Shown here: positions 34,617 through 43,089 of the stretch, one piece after another
Layout: every line of letters starts with the position of its first letter
Numbering within the stretch: the first letter of the stretch is position 1
DNA from: a bacterium
GTDB lineage: Bacteria > Ratteibacteria > UBA8468 > B48-G9 > JAFGKM01
Assembly (NCBI GenBank): GCA_023230585.1
Contig: JALNXB010000002.1
Coordinates: 47,849 to 111,848 of the forward strand
DNA length: 64,000 nucleotides
Direction of reading: 5' to 3'
The notes under the pieces: generated by a model
What the model was told of the DNA's origin: nothing
What the model saw: the letters and a program-made list of their open reading frames with translations, nothing else
Databases searched by the model: none
Program-made: the position numbers and the translations under genes

Positions 34617-36374
34617 TTAATCAATCGTTACCTTAAACTGGAGCACCCAAGTTCCGTTCTGCCCAAGTGTTAAAGGTGTACCTGAACCGCCTGCTCTTAT
34701 TGTTTTGGAGTTGGAGTCATAACTACCTCCATCATTATCTGAAGCATCGGTTCTTGTTATCAAAGTCGCAACAGTATCACCTGTTTTGATACTACCAGTC
34801 ACATAAGTAGTATATTGAGGTACAACATCATAAATAATAATAGATGTTGCGTTTCCAGAACCTGTATTGGTAGCAGTTACTGTGTAAGTAAGTTCAGTTC
34901 CTGGAGGTTGAGGTCCTTCTGGTGACACTGTTTTGCTAAGAGATAATACAGGTGCTTTACAGGTTGTAGTTATAGTTATTGCATCTGTTAAGGTGTTATC
35001 TTTAACAGAAGTTCCTGTAACGGTAGTGGTATCAACATTAGCATCTGTTGTGCCAACAGGTATCGTTGCAACCGCAAGGATGTTTATAAACCCACCGTTT
35101 GCAGCAAGGACTCCTGTATCTATTATGCCGTCAGAGTTTGTGTCGTAAATTTCGTAATCGCCGTCTGTGCCGGGGATACCATTACCATCAACGTCTACCC
35201 AAAATTTCCAAGTCCAGCCCAATCCAGATGAGTAGGTTATATTGATTGTATCAGGTGCGTTCCCTTTGTTTGTAGCAGTAAAGGCGTGGACAATCTGAGT
35301 ACCGGGGTCACCTGAGTATATACCGTTGTCTTTTACCTCTATAGCTGGTTTAGAACCTACTGTAGTTGTAGTTGTATTACTGGTTGTTGTATATTCTGTA
35401 GGCAAATCAATATGTTTGTGGTATGCAGTCAACGTGTTGGTAATATTTGTGCCTTCAGTTATTGTGTCGTTCACTTTTACCTGGAAGAAGAAAGAACCTT
35501 TTTCTCCTGCTGGGAAGGTTTCTCTTGTATATATAACCTTAGTTCCGTCAAAGTAACCGCCTATACCATCTTGTTCAGTTCCATCGTTAGCGTCAGTAAG
35601 AGCTGTTGCAGTGGAGTATGTAGTTGTTATGGGCCCATATCTCATACTTCCAGCAACATAAGTTGTTCCAGTAGGGATAGTATCTTCAGCTCTAATATCT
35701 TCTGCATCAGCGCTACCGGTATTCTCACCGTTAACTCTGTAAGTTATGATATCACCAGGTACCGGGTTTGCTGGAGTGTCAACCACAGATTTCACTATAC
35801 TAAATACAGCTTTTAATGAGGTTGTCTTATATGTACCTGTCTCTTTAACTGTGTTATCAAAAGTTGATGTAGCAGTTAAAGTTGCAGTACTCTCTGCTCC
35901 ATCTGCTGCTGTTGGAGGTATTGTTGTAACAACAATAACCTTATAACAAGCATCAGCTGCAAGTAGAGTTGTACTTGTTACCTCAGTTGTTTCTGTAAGT
36001 GGGTCCCAAACACCGTCGCCGTTGGTATCAAAATATATTTTTGATGTCCAGGTTGTATCTGCTACACCGAGAGTAAAGGTATCGTCTCCGTTGCCATCGT
36101 TACATATTGTTACTGGATAAGCAACTTCGCTACCTGCAACACCACTTTGGTTACCAGTGTTAGGTGTTATGTTTATAGCTGCAACCTGGCTAACTACAGT
36201 AGTTACTTCGTTTGAGTATACTCTGCTTTTATCGTTGCCGTTTGCATCTTTATAATCAGCGTATGCTTTGTTTTTAATCTCAGTGCCAGCTGGAGTTCCT
36301 TTAGCCATTGCCATAGGCGCAAACATAAGTGCTGAGATTGCTATTATGCTTGAAATTAAAAGAACTTTTCTCAT
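34617..36374 (-). CDS. Secreted DUF11-repeat protein
   Basis: With ATG 36374 (AAAGGAGGTG 7 bases upstream) the product has 585 residues; an upstream in-frame ATG at 36434 is not supported. The signal peptide is clear: KVLLISSIIAISALMFAPMAMA, then KGTPAG. DUF11 domains occur at about 188-270 (VPGDIITYRVNGENTGSADA) and 478-560 (PPGTELTYTVTATNTGSGNA), with related Ig-like repeats between. Threonine makes up an unusual share. It starts 13 bases before the 1116-residue gene, so they form one operon. An adhesive or scaffold role in the cell envelope is inferred. Confidence 0.85.
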   Translation of the reverse strand: MRKVLLISSIIAISALMFAPMAMAKGTPAGTEIKNKAYADYKDANGNDKSRVYSNEVTTVVSQVAAINITPNTGNQSGVAGSEVAYPVTICNDGNGDDTFTLGVADTTWTSKIYFDTNGDGVWDPLTETTEVTSTTLLAADACYKVIVVTTIPPTAADGAESTATLTATSTFDNTVKETGTYKTTSLKAVFSIVKSVVDTPANPVPGDIITYRVNGENTGSADAEDIRAEDTIPTGTTYVAGSMRYGPITTTYSTATALTDANDGTEQDGIGGYFDGTKVIYTRETFPAGEKGSFFFQVKVNDTITEGTNITNTLTAYHKHIDLPTEYTTTSNTTTTTVGSKPAIEVKDNGIYSGDPGTQIVHAFTATNKGNAPDTINITYSSGLGWTWKFWVDVDGNGIPGTDGDYEIYDTNSDGIIDTGVLAANGGFINILAVATIPVGTTDANVDTTTVTGTSVKDNTLTDAITITTTCKAPVLSLSKTVSPEGPQPPGTELTYTVTATNTGSGNATSIIIYDVVPQYTTYVTGSIKTGDTVATLITRTDASDNDGGSYDSNSKTIRAGGSGTPLTLGQNGTWVLQFKVTID

Positions 36375-36450
36375 TATTTCACCTCCTTTTTTTCTTTTCT
36401 TTTTATTAAACAAACTTTTACTTTTTACTTCCATTACTTCCTCCTTATAG

Positions 36451-36969
36451 TTATCTTACTTTTGTTTTAAAGGTTACACTTCCTGTATCTCCAGGTTGTA
36501 AGTCCTTCATTAAAACCCATCTTATATGTGTATACATATCCGGAGTTGCCACTTTTTCTTCTGTTTTACCGTCAGAAGTTTTGGCAGAATATTTGATAGG
36601 GGGTTTCCGGTACACAACTCCCTTATCAATGCTAAAAAGAATATCAGTCCCTTTACCCACAGCGCTCTTATCTTGATAAGATGTTCCTTCGGGTATAGGG
36701 GTTACAAAAGATGCGGATGTAAGTTTTTCTTTATCCTCGTTCTTATATTTAAGAGTATAAACAAGTATGTCCCCTTTTGAGGTCTTCTTTACCGGTTCCA
36801 ATTTTATTTGAGTTTTACCGTCTTTTTTAATGGTTGCCTCTCTTTCAACACTCATTACAAGAGAAAGACCTTCCTTTTGTGAAGGAGCAGTTGACCCTTT
36901 TGTTTGAGCTGTTACGATGCCGGTAAAAAGAAATAACGATAATACAAGTATCTGACCAATTTTTTTCAT
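36451..36969 (-). CDS. Secreted single-domain DUF11-like protein
   Basis: The 172-residue protein has a signal peptide (KKIGQILVLSLFLFTGIVTAQ) and one domain with GDILVYTLKYKNEDKEKL, a DUF11-type strand pair, and IPEGTSYQDKSAVG. CAAGGAGGTGAAATA precedes the ATG, and the same RBS context precedes the next gene. It lies 76 bases upstream of the 585-residue DUF11 protein and shares the same fold, so the proteins may assemble together. Confidence 0.8.
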   Translation of the reverse strand: MKKIGQILVLSLFLFTGIVTAQTKGSTAPSQKEGLSLVMSVEREATIKKDGKTQIKLEPVKKTSKGDILVYTLKYKNEDKEKLTSASFVTPIPEGTSYQDKSAVGKGTDILFSIDKGVVYRKPPIKYSAKTSDGKTEEKVATPDMYTHIRWVLMKDLQPGDTGSVTFKTKVR

Positions 36970-36989
36970 TATTTCACCTCCTTGTAATA

Positions 36990-37200
36990 TGTAAATAAAA
37001 TGTTTTTATTCTTATGTCCCACTTTGTTACCCTGAACTTGTTTCAGGATCTCTCATCTAACTCACGTAACCTCCCTTCTTTTCCGCCTTCGGCGAGATTG
37101 CCACGTCACAAAACGACTCGCAAAGACAGAAGGGAGGAAATTGTTCTCCCATACTTTCCTTTCCCCTAAGGGTAGAAGGGGAAAGGATGGGCTTTCCCTC
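36990..37200. repeat. Gap with reverse family A and family B repeats
   Basis: 37010-37070 has CCTGAACTTGTTTCAGGATCTC (family B half); 37080-37140 has CCGCCTTCGGCGAGATTGCC and CGACTCGCAAAGACAGAAGG, family A in reverse orientation. 37150-37185 is a CCCCTAAGGGTAGAAGGGG hairpin. It separates the lectin gene from the DUF11 genes. Confidence 0.7.
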
Positions 37201-37206
37201 TTGCTT

Positions 37207-38604
37207 TTAATCCACTTTTACTTTAAAAAAGACCCTTCTCGTAACATTTGCAGATACAGAAGGGATAATAAAAGACACAGTTGTCCCATCAGAATTCCCA
37301 ATATCACTATCTTGAGCATCAGTCAGAGAAGTCGCATTCTGATACGTTGAGTTAGCAGCTCCAGATTTTAAACTACCTGCAACATAAGAAGTATAAAAAG
37401 GCACTGTATCAACTATAATAATGTTTCTGGCGTCTCTGTCGCCTATATTTTTATATTGTATTGTATAAATGATTTCTTCACCGGGAGTCGCAGTTGTCTT
37501 GTCAACAAATTTTTCCAGAGTTAAAACAGGTCCGTGTATAGTTACAGGAGCCGTACCTCCCGAGCCAGTATCTGGGAAAGAACCTCTTATTATAACGCTA
37601 TTATATGTAATACCCGGTGTTTCGCCTGCAATTGCTTTAAAAGTAAGGGTTCGTCTGTTGGACGTTCCTGGTTGAACGCACCAACAACCAGTCCAAGTAA
37701 GTTTCTGTCCGTTAATGGTGGGGTTGTCTGTGGTAAGTCCAGTTGTTGAACCGTTTACATAAGTTAAACCAGACGGGAGAGTATCTTCAATCTCTCCGAC
37801 TATACCTGTAGCGTTTCCTGTATTTGTTATTGTTATGGTGTAGGTAATCTCTTCGCCAGAGTTTACTGATGTTGGCTGACCTGTTTTTGTAACTGACATA
37901 GATGGGTTGACAAGAACTTCGTGTTTATTCCAAGCACCACCAGTTGAAGCTGTATATCCCCACCACACTAAAGGGTTACCACCAAAAACTTGAGAAACAA
38001 TATCTCTTGTCATAGTTAATCTAAGTGAACCATCAAAATAGACCTGCAACCTATTTATTGAGGCAGTCCAAACAACCCTTATTGTATAATCGTTTCCTGT
38101 TTCAATGTTGGTATTAGTACGACGAGCTTGCACAGCCGCTTGCCCTGAATGGTTGGGGACACCAGTACCGTTGGCAGGATAAAGGTTAACACCTATATGG
38201 TCAGCACTTGGGTCGCCTCTGGCAGTATTTTGGTAGGTATCAAACTCCACAGCAACCGCTGGAAGAATACCATAACATCCTATCCATTCTCCTCCATAAG
38301 ATGTGTCTCCAAAAGCACCTGTTCCTCTGGGGTCTTGATGAAAAACAAAGGCGATACCGTCAGCACCGTCACTATTTCGATTTCCAAAATTGGCTATAAA
38401 AGTAAAATCAAAGTCCTTTGATAAGTCAAGTTGATAATCAGACCAGGCAGCCCCTGCTTTATCCCCTGATGCAGGTGTTAGGATAATTCTCTGCCCAGAA
38501 AATGTTGCGTCTCCACCGAGTACCCAAGCCCCAAAAGCAGAAGAGGATATTAACAAGGTTAATAGTAGAGTAAAAAACCCAATATTTTTGAATAAATTTT
38601 TCAT
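37207..38604 (-). CDS. Secreted L-type lectin domain fused to two DUF11 domains
   Basis: The 465-residue protein has a signal peptide (residues 1-25, ending SSSAFGAW). Residues 25-238 form an L-type (legume-like) lectin: FTFIANFGNRNSDGADGIAFVFHQD, then VAVEFDTYQN, HIGVN and NRLQVYFDG, which carry the Asp/Asn calcium and sugar-site pattern of this fold. DUF11 domains follow at about 240-350 (NSGEEITYTITITNTGNATG) and 360-460. It is probably an extracellular carbohydrate-binding adhesin. It stands first in the minus-strand surface cluster. No strong RBS is seen before ATG. Confidence 0.87.
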   Translation of the reverse strand: MKNLFKNIGFFTLLLTLLISSSAFGAWVLGGDATFSGQRIILTPASGDKAGAAWSDYQLDLSKDFDFTFIANFGNRNSDGADGIAFVFHQDPRGTGAFGDTSYGGEWIGCYGILPAVAVEFDTYQNTARGDPSADHIGVNLYPANGTGVPNHSGQAAVQARRTNTNIETGNDYTIRVVWTASINRLQVYFDGSLRLTMTRDIVSQVFGGNPLVWWGYTASTGGAWNKHEVLVNPSMSVTKTGQPTSVNSGEEITYTITITNTGNATGIVGEIEDTLPSGLTYVNGSTTGLTTDNPTINGQKLTWTGCWCVQPGTSNRRTLTFKAIAGETPGITYNSVIIRGSFPDTGSGGTAPVTIHGPVLTLEKFVDKTTATPGEEIIYTIQYKNIGDRDARNIIIVDTVPFYTSYVAGSLKSGAANSTYQNATSLTDAQDSDIGNSDGTTVSFIIPSVSANVTRRVFFKVKVD

Positions 38605-39055
38605 AATATTTAATAAAAATAAAAATATAATACACCAAATTTAAGGAGTTTTTGGAAGGTTTTTTGGAAATTATTAGAATAAAATATGACAGTAAATATA
38701 ATTTAATTCAAAACCTTGCTCTTACTCTTTATTACGGAGTATTTACAATAAAAATTTGCTTCCTGCCCTTGCAATAATAACTAAAATGATATCAATACAA
38801 TTATTATACTTATTTTATTTTGTTTGTCAAGTTTTGAAAATAAGAACTAAAAAAGTATGGTGTGTGTTTTCCTTATTTCATCTTTGCTATTGCTTCCGCT
38901 TCCCCATTTATGTCATTCCGGGCTTGATCCGGAATCTCGTTTTTACCGCTTATGTTAAGTGGGTTAGGTTAGAGATCTTGAAACAAGTTCAAGATAACAA
39001 AATGGGCGAGAGAGAATTTCCCCTCTAATTGCCTCTCCTCTTGAGGGCGGGGAAA
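38605..39055. repeat. Gap with AT-rich leader and family B repeat
   Basis: No gene is seen. 38605-38870 is AT-rich and should hold the promoter of the lectin gene. 38910-39000 is family B (TCATTCCGGGCTTGATCCGG, then GATCTTGAAACAAGTTCAAGAT). 39020-39045 is a CCTCTCCTCTTGAGGGCGGGG hairpin of family C. Confidence 0.65.
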
Positions 39056-39850
39056 TCAAGTTTTAGAGTTTTTTAATTGGTGGGCTGGAAGTCCAAAGAC
39101 GTAAGGTTTGCCTGAATGAGGGTTTTTGTAGACTAAAACTTTTGTTTTATATGTTTCTTCTATATTTTGGTAGGTTAAGACATCAGAAGGGCTACCTGAG
39201 GAAACTATCTTGCCTATATTCATAAGAGTAAGGTTGCTACAATACTCTGATGCAAGGTTTAGGTTATGCAAAACTGATATAATGGTTGTTCCTTTATTGT
39301 TTAGTTCTTTTATTATATCCATAATTTTGTAACTGTGACCTATATCAAGGTGAGATGTGGGTTCGTCAAGAATTAGTAAAGCGGGTTGTTGAACGACTGT
39401 TTGCGCAAGAAAAACTTTCTGTTTTTCTCCATCAGAAAGTTCTGTTATATTTAAGTTGTTGTAATCTTTTAATTCAAAAAGAGCCATTGTTTCTTCAATT
39501 ATTTGGAGGTCTTCCGCATTCAGGATACCGTATCTATTTATATAAGGAGCTCTGCCTGTTGAAATGAATTCTTCAACTGTGTAAGGGAAATGGGTTTCAA
39601 GGTTTGAGGGTAGGAAGGAAACTTTCTGCGAATATGTTGAGTAGGGTATATCTTTTATATTTTTTGTATCAAGAAAAATATTGCCTTTTGAAGGAGTTAA
39701 TATTCTTACGATTAACTTTAGTAGAGTAGTTTTACCAGAACCGTTAGGACCGATTATCCCTAGAAATTCGCCTTGTTTTATTTCAGTTGATATGTTCCCT
39801 AATACTGGAGTTGTTTTATACGAAAAACTTAGGTTTTTTAGTTTTAACAT
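39056..39850 (-). CDS. ABC importer ATP-binding protein (BtuD/FecE-like)
   Basis: ATG 39850 (GAGGG upstream) gives 264 residues; the in-frame extension lies inside the permease gene. Walker A is GPNGSGKTTLL, the signature is LSDGEKQKV, and Walker B is LLILDEPTSHLD, followed by the switch histidine (SVLHNLN). It is 1 base from the permease stop. Under the upstream cobalamin riboswitch, the likely cargo is B12 or another corrinoid. Confidence 0.88.
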   Translation of the reverse strand: MLKLKNLSFSYKTTPVLGNISTEIKQGEFLGIIGPNGSGKTTLLKLIVRILTPSKGNIFLDTKNIKDIPYSTYSQKVSFLPSNLETHFPYTVEEFISTGRAPYINRYGILNAEDLQIIEETMALFELKDYNNLNITELSDGEKQKVFLAQTVVQQPALLILDEPTSHLDIGHSYKIMDIIKELNNKGTTIISVLHNLNLASEYCSNLTLMNIGKIVSSGSPSDVLTYQNIEETYKTKVLVYKNPHSGKPYVFGLPAHQLKNSKT

Positions 39851-39851
39851 A

Positions 39852-40841
39852 TTAAATCCCTCTTTCTCGTCTATATAAAAGCATAAAGAGAAAAAATAGT
39901 CCTCCAAAAAACCCTGTTATTACTCCAACAGGTATTTCTATCGGTTTTATAAGAGTTCTTGCAATTGTATCTGCAGACATAAGAAAAGTTGCACCTATTA
40001 AAAAAGTTGCTGGTAGGTTTTTCTTGTGCGGAGTGCCAAAAAAATATCTTGATATATGGGGAGAGACTAGCCCTACAAAACCAATTAAACCAGATAAACT
40101 AACACATAACCCTACTATAATACAGGATAAGAAAAAAGATGTCCTCTTCTCTTTTTCTACGTTTATCCCTAAAGAGGTTGCTTTTTCGTCTCCTAAACTT
40201 AAAATATCATAAATTTTGCCCGAAAAAACAAAGTATAATGATAAGCAGAGTATAATGATAAAAGATAAAGGTAAAATTTTTGTAGGGAAGGAAGAAAAAT
40301 CACCTATAAGCCAGAGCATTGTGGATTGAAACTTATCGTTTTTTACTACTGCTAAAAGGAATAAGACAAAAGAAGAAAATAGAAAGTTGAGAGCCACCCC
40401 TAAAAGTATTATTGATGTGTTTGAAAAACGTTTTTTTATTGAGGCGGTAAGTATTATTGATACGCTTGCTAAAGCTCCTATGAAGGCAAAAAAAGGTATA
40501 ACCAGAACCTTTCCCATAAGAACTCCTACACATATTCCGAGTGAAGCGCCCCCTGATATTCCGAGTGTATAACTTTCTGCGAGCGGATTTTTTAAGGTAG
40601 CTTGTAAAACTGAACCGGTAACAGATAATCCTGCTCCTACAATAAAAGTTGCCAGAATTCGAGGTATTCGGATACGTAGAAGAATTGTTTTATCAAGTTC
40701 TGAAAGAGAAAAGAAGTGCAAAAAATTTATGTTTTTGACACCAACACTTATTCCAAAAATTAGGGTAGTTAAAAACAATGCTGACAATAGAAGATATCTA
40801 TTTTTAATTGACAATATTGTTCCTTTTTTCATTCTTACCAT
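39852..40841 (-). CDS. FecCD/BtuC-family ABC permease
   Basis: The 329-residue membrane protein has about ten helices and the family's RIPRILATFIVGAGLSVTG near residue 53, GISGGASLGI near 96 and GLIGFVGLVSPHISRYFFG near 240, which includes the coupling helix. It imports corrinoid or iron chelates with the ATPase next to it. TAGGGA stands 8 bases before the first ATG. It is separated from the binding-protein gene by a 172-base repeat-filled gap, odd for an operon. Confidence 0.88.
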   Translation of the reverse strand: MVRMKKGTILSIKNRYLLLSALFLTTLIFGISVGVKNINFLHFFSLSELDKTILLRIRIPRILATFIVGAGLSVTGSVLQATLKNPLAESYTLGISGGASLGICVGVLMGKVLVIPFFAFIGALASVSIILTASIKKRFSNTSIILLGVALNFLFSSFVLFLLAVVKNDKFQSTMLWLIGDFSSFPTKILPLSFIIILCLSLYFVFSGKIYDILSLGDEKATSLGINVEKEKRTSFFLSCIIVGLCVSLSGLIGFVGLVSPHISRYFFGTPHKKNLPATFLIGATFLMSADTIARTLIKPIEIPVGVITGFFGGLFFLFMLLYRRERGI

Positions 40842-41013
40842 TGTTATATCCCTACCTCATTCCTTTTCGCCTTTGACGGGTCTTGTCCCGAGTATCCCCG
40901 AGGGAATTGCCACGCTAAGAAACGCTTGCAAAGACACAAAAAGACGTAAAGCAAAAGACCCCCTCACCCTTAATCCCTCTTCACTATGGGTAGAGGGCAA
41001 AAATGGGGATTTT
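40842..41013. repeat. Dispersed repeats inside the B12 operon
   Basis: Family C (GGTCTTGTCCCGAGTATCCC), family A remnants (GAATTGCCACGCTAAGAAAC) and a second family C piece (CCCCCTCACCCTTAATCCCT) fill this gap between the permease and binding-protein genes. Confidence 0.7.
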
Positions 41014-41874
41014 TTAAGGTAGCTTGTAAAATAGTTCGTTTAATTTTTTAACTGAGTTAACAAAAGTTTCTGGTGTGGGGCTACCAATAACGGTATCTTC
41101 CATTTCGTAACAGGAAGATTCTTTTATTCCACCTATTTCGGAAAGTCTGTTATCAAAAAAGTTGGTATCTTTATCCATTCCTATAAATAGTATAACATCT
41201 GGATTTCTTCTGACAACTTCTTCAAAAGAGCAAGTGAACCATTTTTTCTCTATATCTTTGAAAATGTTTTCACCACCTGCAAAAGATATCATTTCGTTTA
41301 TATAGGTATTCCTTCCAGTTGTAATAAGAGGGTTGAAACCAAGTATGAAAAAAACTTTCTTCTTCTTTTCTTCTTCTGGTTTGTCTAATATTTGATTTAG
41401 TTCTGTTAGGTTTCTTGAAATAATATTTTCAGCTATTTTTTTAACATTAAGGATTTCTCCCAATGCAAGAAAATTGTTGTTAATATCATCAAATGAGTAG
41501 AGTTCTTTTAATGTAAGGGTTCTTATTCCTAACTTCTGAAGTTCGTATATTGTTTCTGGTTTATTACCTTCTTTTGCGCCGATAACGATATCTGGTTTTA
41601 AGGTAAGTATTTTTTCTATGTTGGGAGCAATAAGGGTGCCTATAATTTCTTTCCTTTTTTTTCTCTCAGGAAGGTCGTGAATTGTTAAACCAATTATATT
41701 TTTGTCCATTCCAAGCAGAAACAGGTTTTCAGTAACATAAGGACCAAGTGATATTATTCTTAATTTAGATTCGTTTTTAGGTACAATGGTGTTATCTTTT
41801 TTGGAGTTTGGTAGAAGAAAAAAAAGAAGTATAATAACACCCAAACTAATAAGGAAAATTATTTTTCTTTTCAT
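41014..41874 (-). CDS. B12-type periplasmic binding protein (BtuF-like)
   Basis: The 286-residue protein has an N-terminal membrane anchor or signal segment (IIFLISLGVIILLFFLLP) and no lipobox cysteine. The fold is that of class III binding proteins: RIISLGPYVTENLFLLGM, APNIEKILTLKPDIVIG, then two lobes joined by a helix, and RNPDVILFIGMD near the C-terminus. It would capture corrinoid in the periplasm for the permease. It starts 9 bases after the prepilin-like gene, so that gene and the importer share the riboswitch-controlled transcript. Confidence 0.85.
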   Translation of the reverse strand: MKRKIIFLISLGVIILLFFLLPNSKKDNTIVPKNESKLRIISLGPYVTENLFLLGMDKNIIGLTIHDLPERKKRKEIIGTLIAPNIEKILTLKPDIVIGAKEGNKPETIYELQKLGIRTLTLKELYSFDDINNNFLALGEILNVKKIAENIISRNLTELNQILDKPEEEKKKKVFFILGFNPLITTGRNTYINEMISFAGGENIFKDIEKKWFTCSFEEVVRRNPDVILFIGMDKDTNFFDNRLSEIGGIKESSCYEMEDTVIGSPTPETFVNSVKKLNELFYKLP

Positions 41875-41883
41875 TTGTATTCC

Positions 41884-42606
41884 TTATTTAAGTTCATACA
41901 TTTTCCCGTCAGAAGAAAGGTCTGCCAGGTTTTTTTCTGTAGCACTTATATTGTATTTAGTGGCATAAGAACGAACACTTCCGTCAACAAAAGCAACGTT
42001 GGCTGTGCTGTTATGTCTAAAATGAACATTTGGTCCTATCCATTGATACGAAGGGTCGTTTGGTCCTCTCAAAATATTGTTACCATCGATTTTACCTGTA
42101 GTGGTATTTAAATATCCGCTATCAGCAAGGAGTATTGTCTCTGTAGGATTATTGATTGCAGCCATTTTTACTGGAAGGGTAGGGGAGGAAGCACCCAAAT
42201 CACCACCAATATAACTATTGTAAGCGTAACCAGTAGAAGGTCTGTCTATTTTTTCTACGAAAAATGAAGGGCATTGCCATACCTCTCCAGAAGGACAATA
42301 AGAAGATATGATACCGCCTTTTGTTTTATTTGGGTCAACTTCCCACCCTTCGTACTCAATATAGAAATCCCAGTTGTTCTGCCAACTCCAATCAGAAGCG
42401 AAATAGTATGCTGGAGGAAAGTACTCTTGATAATCGTTTACATACATAAGGAAAGCAAGAGATAATTGCTTAAGGTTGTTCATACAGACAGATTTTCTTG
42501 CTTGCTCTCTTGCCTTAGCAAGGGCTGGTAACAACATTGCTGCAAGTATGGCAATTATAGCAATTACAACAAGCAGTTCAATCAAAGTAAATCCTTTTTT
42601 CTTCAT
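41884..42606 (-). CDS. Prepilin-like H-x9-DG protein in the B12 operon
   Basis: With ATG 42606 (CAGGAAAAG upstream) it has 240 residues. KKKGFTLIELLVVIAIIAI is a type IV/type II prepilin leader, cut after G, followed by a pilin helix with AMLLPALAKAREQARKSVC. The C-terminal HNSTANVAFVDG fits H-x9-DG, the mark of a large PVC-group pseudopilin family (SBP_bac_10/DUF1559-like). The upstream 42 codons up to 42732 lie in the riboswitch leader and are not protein. It stands between the riboswitch and the B12 importer, so its expression should follow corrinoid supply. Confidence 0.85.
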   Translation of the reverse strand: MKKKGFTLIELLVVIAIIAILAAMLLPALAKAREQARKSVCMNNLKQLSLAFLMYVNDYQEYFPPAYYFASDWSWQNNWDFYIEYEGWEVDPNKTKGGIISSYCPSGEVWQCPSFFVEKIDRPSTGYAYNSYIGGDLGASSPTLPVKMAAINNPTETILLADSGYLNTTTGKIDGNNILRGPNDPSYQWIGPNVHFRHNSTANVAFVDGSVRSYATKYNISATEKNLADLSSDGKMYELK

Positions 42607-42632
42607 TTTTTCTTTTCCTGTTGGTATGGGAT

Positions 42633-42663
42633 AAAAAAAATGCCCGCCACATACGTGACGGGC
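42633..42663 (-). terminator. Rho-independent terminator of the cobalamin riboswitch
   Basis: On the minus strand GCCCGTCAC-GTAT-GTGGCGGGC forms a 9-bp stem (one T-G pair) followed by ATTTTTTT. It lies between the aptamer and the first gene, as in transcription-terminating riboswitches. Confidence 0.8.
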
Positions 42664-42733
42664 TGCACCCTGATTTACTTTGCCCGAAAACTTGTTCCTT
42701 CTTCCTGTTATCCCGCAGGAAAAGGTTGGCATT

Positions 42734-42885
42734 ATTAGAGCAGGTCTTCTGACTTAGGATTTTATAACCTACTTTTCTTCCTTCCCCTTCGTTATATGAA
42801 GAGTGGATTAGAATTTCGTTTATCCTTACAGCGCCGGGAGCGTGGCTTTTAGCACTTCCCTATTAAGCCCAGTGGGCACTCTAAT
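42734..42885 (-). promoter_or_regulatory. Cobalamin (B12) riboswitch
   Basis: The minus strand shows the conserved Cbl aptamer elements in order: AATAGGGAAGTG, a GCCACGCTCCCGGCGCTGTAA core, and AGTCAGAAGACCTGC at the 3' end. ATTAGAG (42734-42740) pairs with CTCTAAT (42879-42885) to close P1. With corrinoid bound it should permit the terminator downstream and switch off the prepilin-like gene and the importer. Confidence 0.92.
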
Positions 42886-42939
42886 TTTGTATTATTATGA
42901 CTTATGTAAATTATAATGTCAAATTTTACTGGTGGAATA

Positions 42940-43080
42940 AAGGGAGGGCGTGTTGCATAACAACCTCTCCATTCCTCTTTCGCCTGCGTCCCATAAAGAC
43001 GGAGGGCAGACCTCCGTAAAGGGTCCCTCGGGGGTACTCGGGATAAATTCGGAATAACATGCAGGGGGAACACCGTCTTT
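42940..43080. repeat. Dispersed repeat between riboswitch and DegT gene
   Basis: CATTCCTCTTTCGCCTGCGTC, GACGGAGGGCAGACCTCCGT and CCCTCGGGGGTACTCGGGAT are family A and C-like pieces in a GC-rich island. No gene is seen. Confidence 0.55.
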
Positions 43081-43089
43081 TCTTAAACT

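Noticed and set aside
42607..42732. 42-codon N-terminal extension of the B12-operon prepilin
   Set aside because: It runs through the riboswitch terminator and lacks an RBS; the prepilin leader at 42606 is the natural start.
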